A DNA stretch of 64,000 bases from Butyrivibrio sp. Su6 (GTDB taxonomy: Bacteria > Bacillota > Clostridia > Lachnospirales > Lachnospiraceae): positions 124,001 through 188,000 of the forward strand of contig NZ_FNUR01000003.1 of assembly GCF_900108105.1 (NCBI RefSeq), written 5' to 3'. The position numbers and the translations under genes are program-made. The notes under the pieces are model-generated. The model was not told where the DNA came from and did no database searches. It saw nothing but the letters and a program-made list of their open reading frames with translations. Positions 1 to 7,351 of the stretch are shown here, in pieces. Every line of letters begins with the position of its first letter. Within the stretch, counting starts at the first letter, position 1.

Positions 1-293
1 ATAATGGCTCCCATGCCGATAAGGACTCTGTTTCCAACCTCACATCCATGAACTATTGCGCTATGTCCGATGGTGACATCATCTCCAACTACAAGCTTAT
101 ATTTTTTATCAACATGAAGGCATGCAAGATCCTGGATATTGGTACGTTCACCAATTGTAATCTTGCAAGAATCTCCTCTTACTACAGCGTTATACCAGAC
201 AGCACTGTCCTTACCTATCGATACATCACCTATTACTTTTGCGCCATCTGCTATGTAAGCAGTTTTATCAATTACATGTTCAGTATTTTTCAT
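1..293 (-). CDS. Gamma-class carbonic anhydrase-like hexapeptide-repeat protein (C-terminus cut by window edge)
   Basis: Translating the minus strand from the ATG at 293 gives a left-handed beta-helix protein that starts MKNTEHVIDKTAYIADGAKV and continues with imperfect hexapeptide repeats such as VIGDVSI, and with the family signatures NIQDLACLHVD and IGHSAIVHGC. The histidines of these two motifs are metal ligands in gamma carbonic anhydrases and the related YrdA/PaaY proteins. The ATG follows a purine-rich GGGGAAAAG ribosome binding site. The reading frame runs off the window, so about half of the usual 170 residues is visible. It follows the SIMPL gene by 19 bp and is probably co-transcribed with it. 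Many family members show no proven carbonic anhydrase activity, so the substrate is uncertain; the fold assignment is firm. Confidence 0.85.
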   Translation of the reverse strand, partial: MKNTEHVIDKTAYIADGAKVIGDVSIGKDSAVWYNAVVRGDSCKITIGERTNIQDLACLHVDKKYKLVVGDDVTIGHSAIVHGCEVGNRVLIGMGAI

Positions 294-312
294 TACGCCA
301 CTTTTCCCCAGC

Positions 313-1062
313 TTACTTCAGATCATACTCCAACCTGACAGTTATAGTAGCAGTCTTATAACGTGAGCTTGTGTCGAAGGCTCCGTCGTAGGAGTAGCTG
401 CTTGTGCCTGAGTTCTTGGCTGTGATCTGGAAAACTCCAAGGCTTGAGTTTTTGAGTTTTCCAAGCTTGGCACCGGAGTTCTCAGCAACTATATCGATCC
501 TGTCCTTGGCATTTACAGAAGCTTTATCGATAAGGTCAAGCTTTAGGGCATCAAGATCTGAATAGTAGTACTCAGGATAATCAGATGTCAGTTCCACTCC
601 TTTATCCAAAAGAGTTGAGATATCTCTGGAAATCTTTTCAACATTATCGAGATTACCTGATGAAACAGTTACGCTCTGGGTAAGCTGATAACCATCCGGT
701 TCAGAGCCCGTATAATTACCGTTAGCATCATAAATATCTCTGTAAGTTCTTCTGATATCAACTGAACTGAAAACTATCTCATCCTCAGATACGTTGTTAT
801 CCAAAAGATACTGTCTTACATAATCTGCATCCTGTTTAACTTTTGCATAGGCTTCCTGAGATGTATATGCAACTGATGAAAAAGAACCTCTCCAGATAAT
901 AATGTCTGCTTCAAAATCAACGCTTGCGCTTCCTGTTGCAGAAATGACATGGCTGCTCTCTGACCTGAAATGAGACAAGCCAAATGCCAAAAGTGCACAG
1001 CTTGCTACAATGCAGACCCCAATAATAAGTGCGTTTACCCAACTATTTTTCTTTACTTCCAT
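313..1062 (-). CDS. SIMPL (DUF541) domain membrane-anchored protein
   Basis: A 249-residue protein with one N-terminal transmembrane segment (about residues 8-28) followed by an extracytoplasmic SIMPL/DUF541 domain. The family pattern is visible in the early ISATGSASVDFEADI segment, where family members carry a V-x-G-x-G-like start, and in the C-terminal KTATITVRLEYDL strand. The start was placed at the ATG at 1062, because an excellent AGGAGG site precedes it by the usual spacing; a longer frame to 1143 has no such site. SIMPL proteins such as YggE/BP26 are exported and form oligomers or channel-like rings, but no general biochemical function is agreed. It probably forms an operon with the downstream carbonic anhydrase-like gene. 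Confidence 0.85.
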   Translation of the reverse strand: MEVKKNSWVNALIIGVCIVASCALLAFGLSHFRSESSHVISATGSASVDFEADIIIWRGSFSSVAYTSQEAYAKVKQDADYVRQYLLDNNVSEDEIVFSSVDIRRTYRDIYDANGNYTGSEPDGYQLTQSVTVSSGNLDNVEKISRDISTLLDKGVELTSDYPEYYYSDLDALKLDLIDKASVNAKDRIDIVAENSGAKLGKLKNSSLGVFQITAKNSGTSSYSYDGAFDTSSRYKTATITVRLEYDLK

Positions 1063-1198
1063 AACAACCTCCTGATAAGTAAAAGTGATGCCATTCACAA
1101 ATAGCACCACTTTTATCATAGCATTTTTATTAAATTTACGCATTTCATATGATGGTTCAAATAGACCATTATCCGAAATCTACTCTTGCCGCTCCCGG

Positions 1199-1858
1199 TC
1201 AAATCAGTCCGCACTCGTAGGTCTCGACGGGATGTCCCAACAGCTCTATGATTTTAAGCTCTTCCACAGCGTCATATACTGCGTTATGAACTTCACGGTA
1301 TCTGCTATCGCCTGTTAAATAATGCATGATCGGCTCAACGCCATAGCCTATCTTTAATCTGCCGGTTTTACAGCAAGGAAGCTCCGCAGGAATAGATGTG
1401 TTGAACTGCCTGTAGGCAGCTATACGCATAATGTCGTACCAGTCAAATTCCTGCAGCTCCGGAAGGTGATTGTAATCAAACTTTGCATTGTAAGCAAAAA
1501 TTTTATCTATACCATTTTTATTCAAAAAAGCTTTCAGATCAGCCAATGCATCTGCCCTGTTCATTGATTTTCCTTTAACTCCGCCATAATACATAACATT
1601 GGAGTAAATACCGCCCACACGGCATTCCGGGTCAAAGACATAATATCTTTTCCCAAGAAGTTTATAGGTAGACGCATCTGCTATTGCAACGCCAAGACTC
1701 ATCACTTCATCATTCCAATTGGTCTCAGTATCGATAACTGCAATTACGGCACCAAAATCATAGCTCTTTACTTCTTCAACCAGTCTATTTTCCTTAGCTT
1801 TTTCCTTATTCCCGGACTGATTTTTTATCATGTTCAAAAACTCGAGTGAGCCGTTCAT
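1199..1858 (-). CDS. DEDDh-family 3'-5' exonuclease-like protein
   Basis: A 219-residue protein with the exonuclease fold of DnaQ-like proteins. The first metal-binding motif is VIDTETN (D-x-E) near residue 42, the second aspartate lies in AYNAKFDYNHL near residue 127, and the HNAVYDAVEEL segment near residue 190 supplies the H and last D of the DEDDh set. All four acidic or histidine positions are present, so activity is plausible. The first 33 residues are polar and not part of the fold. An AGGA site lies 5 bp upstream of the ATG. The gene starts 17 bp after the leuA-araC fusion stop and may be read from the same transcript. Substrate (RNA or DNA) cannot be told from sequence. Confidence 0.8.
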   Translation of the reverse strand: MNGSLEFLNMIKNQSGNKEKAKENRLVEEVKSYDFGAVIAVIDTETNWNDEVMSLGVAIADASTYKLLGKRYYVFDPECRVGGIYSNVMYYGGVKGKSMNRADALADLKAFLNKNGIDKIFAYNAKFDYNHLPELQEFDWYDIMRIAAYRQFNTSIPAELPCCKTGRLKIGYGVEPIMHYLTGDSRYREVHNAVYDAVEELKIIELLGHPVETYECGLI

Positions 1859-1875
1859 ATAAATCCTGCTTTCAA

Positions 1876-3867
1876 TTATCTGGAACTTCTGTACTGAACA
1901 GGAGTCATTCCATATTTCTTCTTAAAGAGTCTGTTGAAATGCTCAACATTCTGATAGCCTGCTGCCTCTGCTACTTTCTCAACTTTCATGTTACCATTGC
2001 GAAGAAGTGTGCTGGCCTTATTGAGTCTTATCCTCTTCACATTCTCTCCAAAGGTCATTCCGGATTTTTCCTTAATGTACTTTGAAAGATATGGTTTTGA
2101 AAGATAAAACTGTTTTGAAAGATCATCAAGTGTTACTGTCAGGTAATTCTCCTGAATATAATTGATGATGGAGTTAATTCTTTCATCCTTACTATTCTTG
2201 ATGTCTTTTACCGTATCAATCTGATTAACCGCTATTACAAGAGCGTTGATGGAAGATTTGATAATATCTTCATCAATTCCTACGCCCCAGAACTTCTTGC
2301 CATTGAAGGTAATGCCAACATATGTGCAGGCCTTTGAAGATGAACCTCTTGAAAGAGCATGCTCTTCATAAGTTGAAAGCTCATAGCTCACATTAAAGTA
2401 CTGCTTTATAGCATTACTTACAGCGTCAAGACGACCGTTACCATTGGCCTCAACAATATGCTCTTTATCCGCATGAGCAATTGTAACCTCTGCAAGTATA
2501 CCATCAATCTGCTTAAAGTGAACAGAAGGAATCTTGAACACATTGTCGTTGTGGACGTATTTGTCCTCGAAAATCTGATAGATTCTGGCAGGTGAAAGCT
2601 CAGCATGCTCTCTGTCAGAAATATCCTTGATGGTGTAGCTGACATCGGCCTGCATTTCCTTAGGAACCATCATGCCATAGTTAGTCTTAAGAATGTAGCT
2701 TACGCCGCCTTTACCGGACTGGCTGTTGATCCTGATAACATCACCGTCATACTCTCTTCCAAGGTCTTTTGGATCAATAGGAAGGTATGGAACTGACCAG
2801 ATTCCGCCATCCTTTTTCTGCTCATGCCAGGCAAAGCCTTTTGAAATAGCATCCTGATGAGATCCTGAAAAAGCAGTAAATACAAGCTGTCCTGCGTATG
2901 GCTGTCTCTCATATATGTGCATTCTTGTAAGGCGCTCATAGGTCTCACCGACCTCTGTGATATGGCTGAAGTCAAGCTTTGGATCAACACCATGTGAATA
3001 CATGTTGATTGCAAGAGTCACGATATCAACATTTCCTGTTCTCTCACCATTTCCAAAAAGAGTTCCCTCAATCCTGTCTGCACCGGCGAGGCATCCAAGC
3101 TCAGCATCACTGACGCCGGTACCTCTGTCATTGTGTGGATGAAGAGAAAGAACTACCGCATCACGGTACTTAAGATTCTTACTGATATACTCAACCTGAG
3201 TTGCAAAAACATGTGGCATTGCAATCTCAACAGTTGTTGGAATGTTGATGACAACTTTATTCTTTGCAGTTGGCTTCCATACATCCAAAACAGCATTGCA
3301 GACATCAACTGCATAGTCAACTTCTGTTCCCGGGAAACTTTCCGGTGAATATTCAAAAGAGAAATTGCCTGTTGTCTCTTTTGCAAGCTTATCAAGAAGC
3401 TTTGCGCCATCGACAGCAATTTTCATTACTTCCTCTTTGCTCTTTTTAAACACCTGCTCACGCTGTGCTACAGATGTGGAGTTGTAGAGGTGAATGATGG
3501 CTCTTGGAGCACCCTTTACAGCTTCGAAAGTTCTTTTGATAATATGCTCTCTTGCCTGTGTAAGAACCTGAACTGTAACGTCATCAGGAATCATGTTCTT
3601 CTCAATAAGAGTCCTGGCGAACTCAAACTCGGTTTCAGAAGCTGCTGGGAAACCAATTTCAATTTCCTTAAAGCCGAGGTTAACAAGCATGGTAAAGAAC
3701 TCTAGTTTCTCATCGAGACTCATAGGCTCAATAAGTGCCTGATTACCATCTCTTAGATCAACACTGCACCAGATTGGCGGATGATCAAGGTAATCTTTTT
3801 TTACCCAATCATAGGTTGCTTTTGGCGGCATAAAGTACTGACGCTGATACTTGTTAACGTTTTTCAT
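1876..3867 (-). CDS. leuA: 2-isopropylmalate synthase fused to a C-terminal AraC-type DNA-binding domain
   Basis: Residues 1 to about 550 are a full-length form-II 2-isopropylmalate synthase, which condenses acetyl-CoA with 2-oxoisovalerate as the first committed step to leucine. The metal/substrate motif DLRDGNQ is at residues 37-43, the LHPHNDRGTG metal-binding histidines lie near 243, GNGERTGN near 272, and the leucine-sensing LeuA dimer domain covers roughly 430-550. Residues 551-663 add a complete AraC/XylS double helix-turn-helix domain (LSKQFYLSKPYLSKYIKEKSG, then VAEAAGYQNVEHFNRLFKKK and GMTPVQYR). There is no stop codon or frameshift between the parts, and an AGGGGAG site precedes the ATG. 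Known enzymes of this form end at about 550-560 residues. The fusion could couple leucine sensing to transcription, possibly of its own gene, but that is inference. Confidence 0.93.
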   Translation of the reverse strand: MKNVNKYQRQYFMPPKATYDWVKKDYLDHPPIWCSVDLRDGNQALIEPMSLDEKLEFFTMLVNLGFKEIEIGFPAASETEFEFARTLIEKNMIPDDVTVQVLTQAREHIIKRTFEAVKGAPRAIIHLYNSTSVAQREQVFKKSKEEVMKIAVDGAKLLDKLAKETTGNFSFEYSPESFPGTEVDYAVDVCNAVLDVWKPTAKNKVVINIPTTVEIAMPHVFATQVEYISKNLKYRDAVVLSLHPHNDRGTGVSDAELGCLAGADRIEGTLFGNGERTGNVDIVTLAINMYSHGVDPKLDFSHITEVGETYERLTRMHIYERQPYAGQLVFTAFSGSHQDAISKGFAWHEQKKDGGIWSVPYLPIDPKDLGREYDGDVIRINSQSGKGGVSYILKTNYGMMVPKEMQADVSYTIKDISDREHAELSPARIYQIFEDKYVHNDNVFKIPSVHFKQIDGILAEVTIAHADKEHIVEANGNGRLDAVSNAIKQYFNVSYELSTYEEHALSRGSSSKACTYVGITFNGKKFWGVGIDEDIIKSSINALVIAVNQIDTVKDIKNSKDERINSIINYIQENYLTVTLDDLSKQFYLSKPYLSKYIKEKSGMTFGENVKRIRLNKASTLLRNGNMKVEKVAEAAGYQNVEHFNRLFKKKYGMTPVQYRSSR

Positions 3868-3918
3868 TGCTTTCTCCCCTTGATGTTTTTTATTGTAGCG
3901 ATATTAATTATGTTCATC

Positions 3919-4032
3919 TTTATTGATATTTTTTCGCAAAAGAGATTAATATTGCTCTGTTTTATTGATAAATATTATGTTACCACAATTTTGTCCAATT
4001 ACATCATGGTGAATTTAATCACTTTTATTGAT
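3919..4032. promoter_or_regulatory. Three direct TTTATTGAT repeats upstream of leuA-araC
   Basis: The nonamer TTTATTGAT occurs at 3919-3927, 3961-3969 and 4024-4032, all in the same orientation. The start-to-start spacings are 42 and 63 bp, close to four and six helical turns, so all three sites would lie on one face of the DNA. AraC-family domains typically bind direct repeats, and the gene just downstream carries such a domain. A role as operator is inference. The region is very AT-rich, which raises the chance of coincidence. Confidence 0.4.
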
Positions 4033-4069
4033 TAAAATTAATGTGATTCCTTGCAAAGAAATATTTATG

Positions 4070-4103
4070 AAAAAAGAATCAGCCACGTTGGCAAGACGTG
4101 GCT
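4070..4103 (-). terminator. Rho-independent terminator after the isomerase-like gene
   Basis: The 8-bp stem AGCCACGT/ACGTGGCT (4081-4103) is followed, on the minus strand, by GATTCTTTTTT. It lies about 115 bp after the stop codon of the isomerase-like gene and before the leuA promoter region, so it separates the two units. Confidence 0.75.
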
Positions 4104-4144
4104 GAAATAGGTAGGAGATTTCTTATGACTATGTATGTCATTTG

Positions 4145-4190
4145 ATTGTTAGCTCTTGCTAACAATATGTATGTTAGCATTGTCTAACAT
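4145..4190. promoter_or_regulatory. Two adjacent TTAGC-type inverted repeats
   Basis: ATTGTTAGC-4-GCTAACAAT spans 4145-4166 and ATGTTAG-6-CTAACAT spans 4171-4190. Both share the half-site TGTTAG. They stand between the stop codon of the isomerase-like gene and its terminator, about 280 bp from the leuA start. They could be operators for a dimeric regulator or mRNA hairpins near the 3' end; neither is proven. Confidence 0.4.
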
Positions 4191-4218
4191 GTTTGTCAAA
4201 CACTTTTTTTAAATTTTT

Positions 4219-5082
4219 TTATTTTATCTCTCCCAAAACCTTAATAAGTGCATCATGAGCAAGGGTAAAGGCTTCAATTCCGGACAATTTTCTGCCTTCG
4301 CCGGAGGCAATTGAAACATTGTTCTGCTCAAGATCTGCAAATCCAACAAAATCAAAAAGGTGTGGCTCGAGAGATAAAAATCCATCAAATCCCTTTTCGA
4401 AAAGTTTTGTCAGTATCAGCTTTACATTTCCATCCCCAAGACCTGCAGGAACAACACTGCCGTCTTTTAAAAGCGCGTCCTTGACGTGAACATAAACAAT
4501 GAAATCTTTCAAAAGCTCATAAGCTTCCAGCGTATCCTGGCCTACCTGAACAAAATTCGCAAAATCAAATATAGCCTTGAAATTATCTCCATAGAACTCA
4601 TCCATAAGCTCACGGCATTCTGCTGCCTTGTCGCCATAGATTCCTTTTTCATTTTCATGAAGGAGTAGGATTTCTTCTGACTTTGCATAGTCTACAAATT
4701 TCCCAAGGCGATCAAAGACCTCTCCCTTATACATTTCATGTTTATCTTCAGGAACATAAAAGCTGAACATTCTGATCCTTGGTGTTTCCATCAGATGTGC
4801 TATCTCGACAGCTCTTTTGAACTCTTCAAAATGCTTTTCAAAGGGATCTGTTATCTGGATCTTGCCAAGAGGTGATCCAAGAGCCGAAAGGGCTATTCCA
4901 TTTGAATCCAGTTTTTCCTTAATTTCTTTTACCTTCTCGTTACTGTGGAAAATAAGGTTGTTACCGTCAGCACCTCGCATTTCAATATGCTTCATGCCAA
5001 GTCCCTTTATTCCTTCTATCTGTTTATCAAGTTCAGGTGCAATTTCATCTGCAAAGCCTGTAAGAATGTATTTTTTATCCAT
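4219..5082 (-). CDS. Sugar phosphate isomerase/epimerase-like TIM-barrel protein
   Basis: A 287-residue protein of the xylose-isomerase-like TIM barrel family (AP endonuclease 2 superfamily). Motifs include the N-terminal TGFADEIAPELDKQIEGIK strand-helix, LLHENEKGIYG with a likely metal-binding glutamate, AIFDFANFVQVGQ and YVHVKDALLKDG, whose acidic residues and histidine normally bind a divalent metal. It starts 59 bp after the Gfo/Idh/MocA gene and is probably its operon partner; such pairs often act on inositols or oxidised sugars. Members span isomerases, epimerases and dehydratases, so the substrate is unknown. A terminator follows at 4070-4103. Confidence 0.85.
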   Translation of the reverse strand: MDKKYILTGFADEIAPELDKQIEGIKGLGMKHIEMRGADGNNLIFHSNEKVKEIKEKLDSNGIALSALGSPLGKIQITDPFEKHFEEFKRAVEIAHLMETPRIRMFSFYVPEDKHEMYKGEVFDRLGKFVDYAKSEEILLLHENEKGIYGDKAAECRELMDEFYGDNFKAIFDFANFVQVGQDTLEAYELLKDFIVYVHVKDALLKDGSVVPAGLGDGNVKLILTKLFEKGFDGFLSLEPHLFDFVGFADLEQNNVSIASGEGRKLSGIEAFTLAHDALIKVLGEIK

Positions 5083-5141
5083 GATTTATCTCTCCATTTT
5101 TAGGCTTTTTATTCAAAACATATGTCTGGCCAATTCGCTAT

Positions 5142-6296
5142 TTAGTATGTTCCCGTAGTGTCAAAAACAATTCCCTTGTCTTCCTTCAGTTTTGATGTTG
5201 CTCTCCTTTTGTCCAATTCTCGAAAAAAAAGGTCTTCGTCAAACGGAAGTTCAATAGTCTCATCGAGCCAGGATGAAAGGTACATTGCATTTGAAAGAGT
5301 AAGTCCGTTTATTCCTTCTATTCCCTCGGCAACAAGCTCTCCCTTTCCCAAAATTTTGTCAGCAAATGCCTTTAAGACTCCAACATGCTGTTCATTTAGC
5401 CCATCTGTCTCAATCTCCACTCTGGTGCAATCCGGCTTTTTAAATCCTTCCTTTTCATGCTTGCAATGCTCAAAAACGCTCTCTGAAAGCTTGTCAAAAA
5501 TAAGCTTGTCATCTTCGCAAACTATCTTGCCCATTTCAAAAGTAAGTTCAAGTCTGTTTGTTCCGGGAGCATCACCTGTTGTAGTAACAAAAACTCCTGT
5601 AGCGCCGTTTTCGAACTCCATATAAGCTGTAACATCATCTTCAACTTCAATATCATGCCATTTTGCATTGTGACAAAAAGCTCTCACTTTTACAGGCATG
5701 CCGCAGAGCCACTGCAACAGATCAAGCTGGTGAGGGCACTGATTTATAAGCACTCCGCCACCTTCGCCTGCCCATGTTGCCTTCCACCCGGCTGCATCGT
5801 AATAACTCTGAGTCCTGTACCAGTCAGTAATTATCCAGTTCATGCGCTTTAGCGCACCAAGTTCTCCACTTTCTATCATCTCATGGAGTTTTCTGTAAAC
5901 ACAGTTTGTTCGCTGATTGAGCATTATGGCAAAAACTTTATCACTCTTACCTGCTGCCTCATTCATCTCTTTTACCTGCCTGGTATATACACCCGCTGGT
6001 TTTTCTGTGATAGCATGAACTCCGTGAGAGAGTGCATAGATCACATAATCAGGATGCATATAATGTGGCGTTGCTACAAGTACCGCATCAACATCTCCTG
6101 AGTCGATCAGTTCCTTTCCATCTGAATAAAGAGCCAGATCCTTTGACAGCTCTTTTTCTGCAAATGAAAGCCTTTCTGGCCTGGTATCAGACACCGCAGT
6201 CAAAACCATGTTAGGCACTTTGCCTTCCAAAATGCTGCGTGCATGGTTGGTCCCCATTCCTCCAATACCAATAATCCCAAGTCTTACCTTCTCCAT
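5142..6296 (-). CDS. Gfo/Idh/MocA family NAD(P)-dependent oxidoreductase
   Basis: A 384-residue dehydrogenase. The N-terminal Rossmann motif is LGIIGIGGMGTNHARSI near residue 6. EKPAGVYTRQVKEM near residue 98 is the family's conserved E-K-P segment carrying the catalytic lysine, and GGGVLINQCPHQLDLLQWLCG near 179 supplies the family's G-G-x(4)-D/Q-H-x-D-like active-site stretch. Family members oxidise or reduce sugars, inositols or glycosides with a nicotinamide cofactor. It leads an operon with the TIM-barrel isomerase and is transcribed divergently from an AraC regulator, which probably controls it. Exact substrate is not visible. Confidence 0.9.
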   Translation of the reverse strand: MEKVRLGIIGIGGMGTNHARSILEGKVPNMVLTAVSDTRPERLSFAEKELSKDLALYSDGKELIDSGDVDAVLVATPHYMHPDYVIYALSHGVHAITEKPAGVYTRQVKEMNEAAGKSDKVFAIMLNQRTNCVYRKLHEMIESGELGALKRMNWIITDWYRTQSYYDAAGWKATWAGEGGGVLINQCPHQLDLLQWLCGMPVKVRAFCHNAKWHDIEVEDDVTAYMEFENGATGVFVTTTGDAPGTNRLELTFEMGKIVCEDDKLIFDKLSESVFEHCKHEKEGFKKPDCTRVEIETDGLNEQHVGVLKAFADKILGKGELVAEGIEGINGLTLSNAMYLSSWLDETIELPFDEDLFFRELDKRRATSKLKEDKGIVFDTTGTY

Positions 6297-6452
6297 GTAA
6301 CCACCTTGTCAGTAATTATTTACCGACTCCTTTCCATGTATATTCCCCATAAAATCAATCAAAACAAGCATTCAGGAATACTATATTTTCCACTATTTTA
6401 GTCCTCTGATTCATGATATGATATATACATATATAACTATTTATATGTACTT

Positions 6453-6480
6453 TTCCGACTTCTTTTGCAGCCGGTATAAT
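6453..6480 (+). promoter_or_regulatory. Probable promoter of the AraC-family regulator gene
   Basis: A perfect TATAAT (6475-6480) follows TTCCGA (6453-6458) with a 16-bp spacer, and the regulator ATG lies 32 bp downstream. The -35 match is only partial. Confidence 0.5.
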
Positions 6481-6512
6481 CTGCAGATAATTAAGAACTA
6501 TACGGAGAGCGT

Positions 6513-7346
6513 ATGAAACATCCGATTTTCACTCAGGGACAGCCCTATACAATTGCATATAGAAAAAACAAGCCTCAAAACCCGGTTGCGATTCACTCAC
6601 ATGACGCAGCAGAACTTTATCTCACATTAACAGATTTAGAGGATGTGATTTTGGAGGATAAAGTCCTGAGGGTACCGGCTGGAACTTTGATAGTAATTCC
6701 ACCCTTCTGCCTTCACCAGCTCTACCACAACAGCGATGTGTTCTATGAACGATATGTCATCAACATTCAGATGAAATGGCTTGATGATGTATTTTCAGGG
6801 ACAGATGATTCTCTGCACTACTTAGGCCAGAGCTCAGCTCCTGTTTTGATCTCTCTATCTGATGATCAGTTAAAAGAAATAATAAAACAAATAAGAAAAA
6901 TGATAGTTTTGGGGAATGAATTTAACTCAAGGTCATTTTCAGAATTCTTTCTTCTGATGGCCAAGATTGACGAGGCAGTATCTGAAACTGTCTCCAAGAA
7001 TAAAGATGTGTACAACACAAATAAAACTCAGGAAAAAGTCAGCGAAATGATCAGCTACATAAACGACCATATATGCGATGAAATATCCGTTTCATCTATC
7101 GCTGACCATTTCTACCTAAATCCTGACTATATTTCCAGGTTGTTCAAGAGGTATGCTCATGCTTCCCTCGGAAAATATATAAGCCTATCAAAAATGAGCG
7201 CAGCTCAAAACCTTTTAAAACAAGGCTTTTCCGTTAAAGAGGTACAGGAAAAACTAGGGTATTCAAGCTATGCTCACTTCTTTAAAACCTTCAAAAAAAT
7301 CGTTGGCATATCACCAAGTACTTTTAGGAAAAACAACGCAAAATAA
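6513..7346 (+). CDS. AraC-family transcriptional regulator with cupin sensor domain
   Basis: A 277-residue regulator. Residues 1-100 form a cupin-like sensor: HSHDAAELYL, then VLRVPAGTLIVIPPFCLHQL, the usual effector-binding beta barrel. Residues 175-277 carry the double helix-turn-helix of AraC/XylS proteins (SVSSIADHFYLNPDYISRLFK, VQEKLGYSSYAHFFKTFKK and GISPSTFRK). A CGGAG site lies 5 bp before the ATG. It faces away from the Gfo/Idh/MocA and isomerase genes across a 216-bp gap, which makes that operon the likely target. The inducer is probably a sugar or polyol, by family habit. Its stop is only 5 bp from the stop of the convergent AAA ATPase gene. Confidence 0.92.
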   Translation: MKHPIFTQGQPYTIAYRKNKPQNPVAIHSHDAAELYLTLTDLEDVILEDKVLRVPAGTLIVIPPFCLHQLYHNSDVFYERYVINIQMKWLDDVFSGTDDSLHYLGQSSAPVLISLSDDQLKEIIKQIRKMIVLGNEFNSRSFSEFFLLMAKIDEAVSETVSKNKDVYNTNKTQEKVSEMISYINDHICDEISVSSIADHFYLNPDYISRLFKRYAHASLGKYISLSKMSAAQNLLKQGFSVKEVQEKLGYSSYAHFFKTFKKIVGISPSTFRKNNAK

Positions 7347-7351
7347 CCAGA

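Noticed and set aside
3868..4069. Leucine attenuator or T-box before leuA
   Set aside because: No leader peptide with Leu codons or T-box motif is seen; the region is AT-rich with only the TTTATTGAT repeats standing out.
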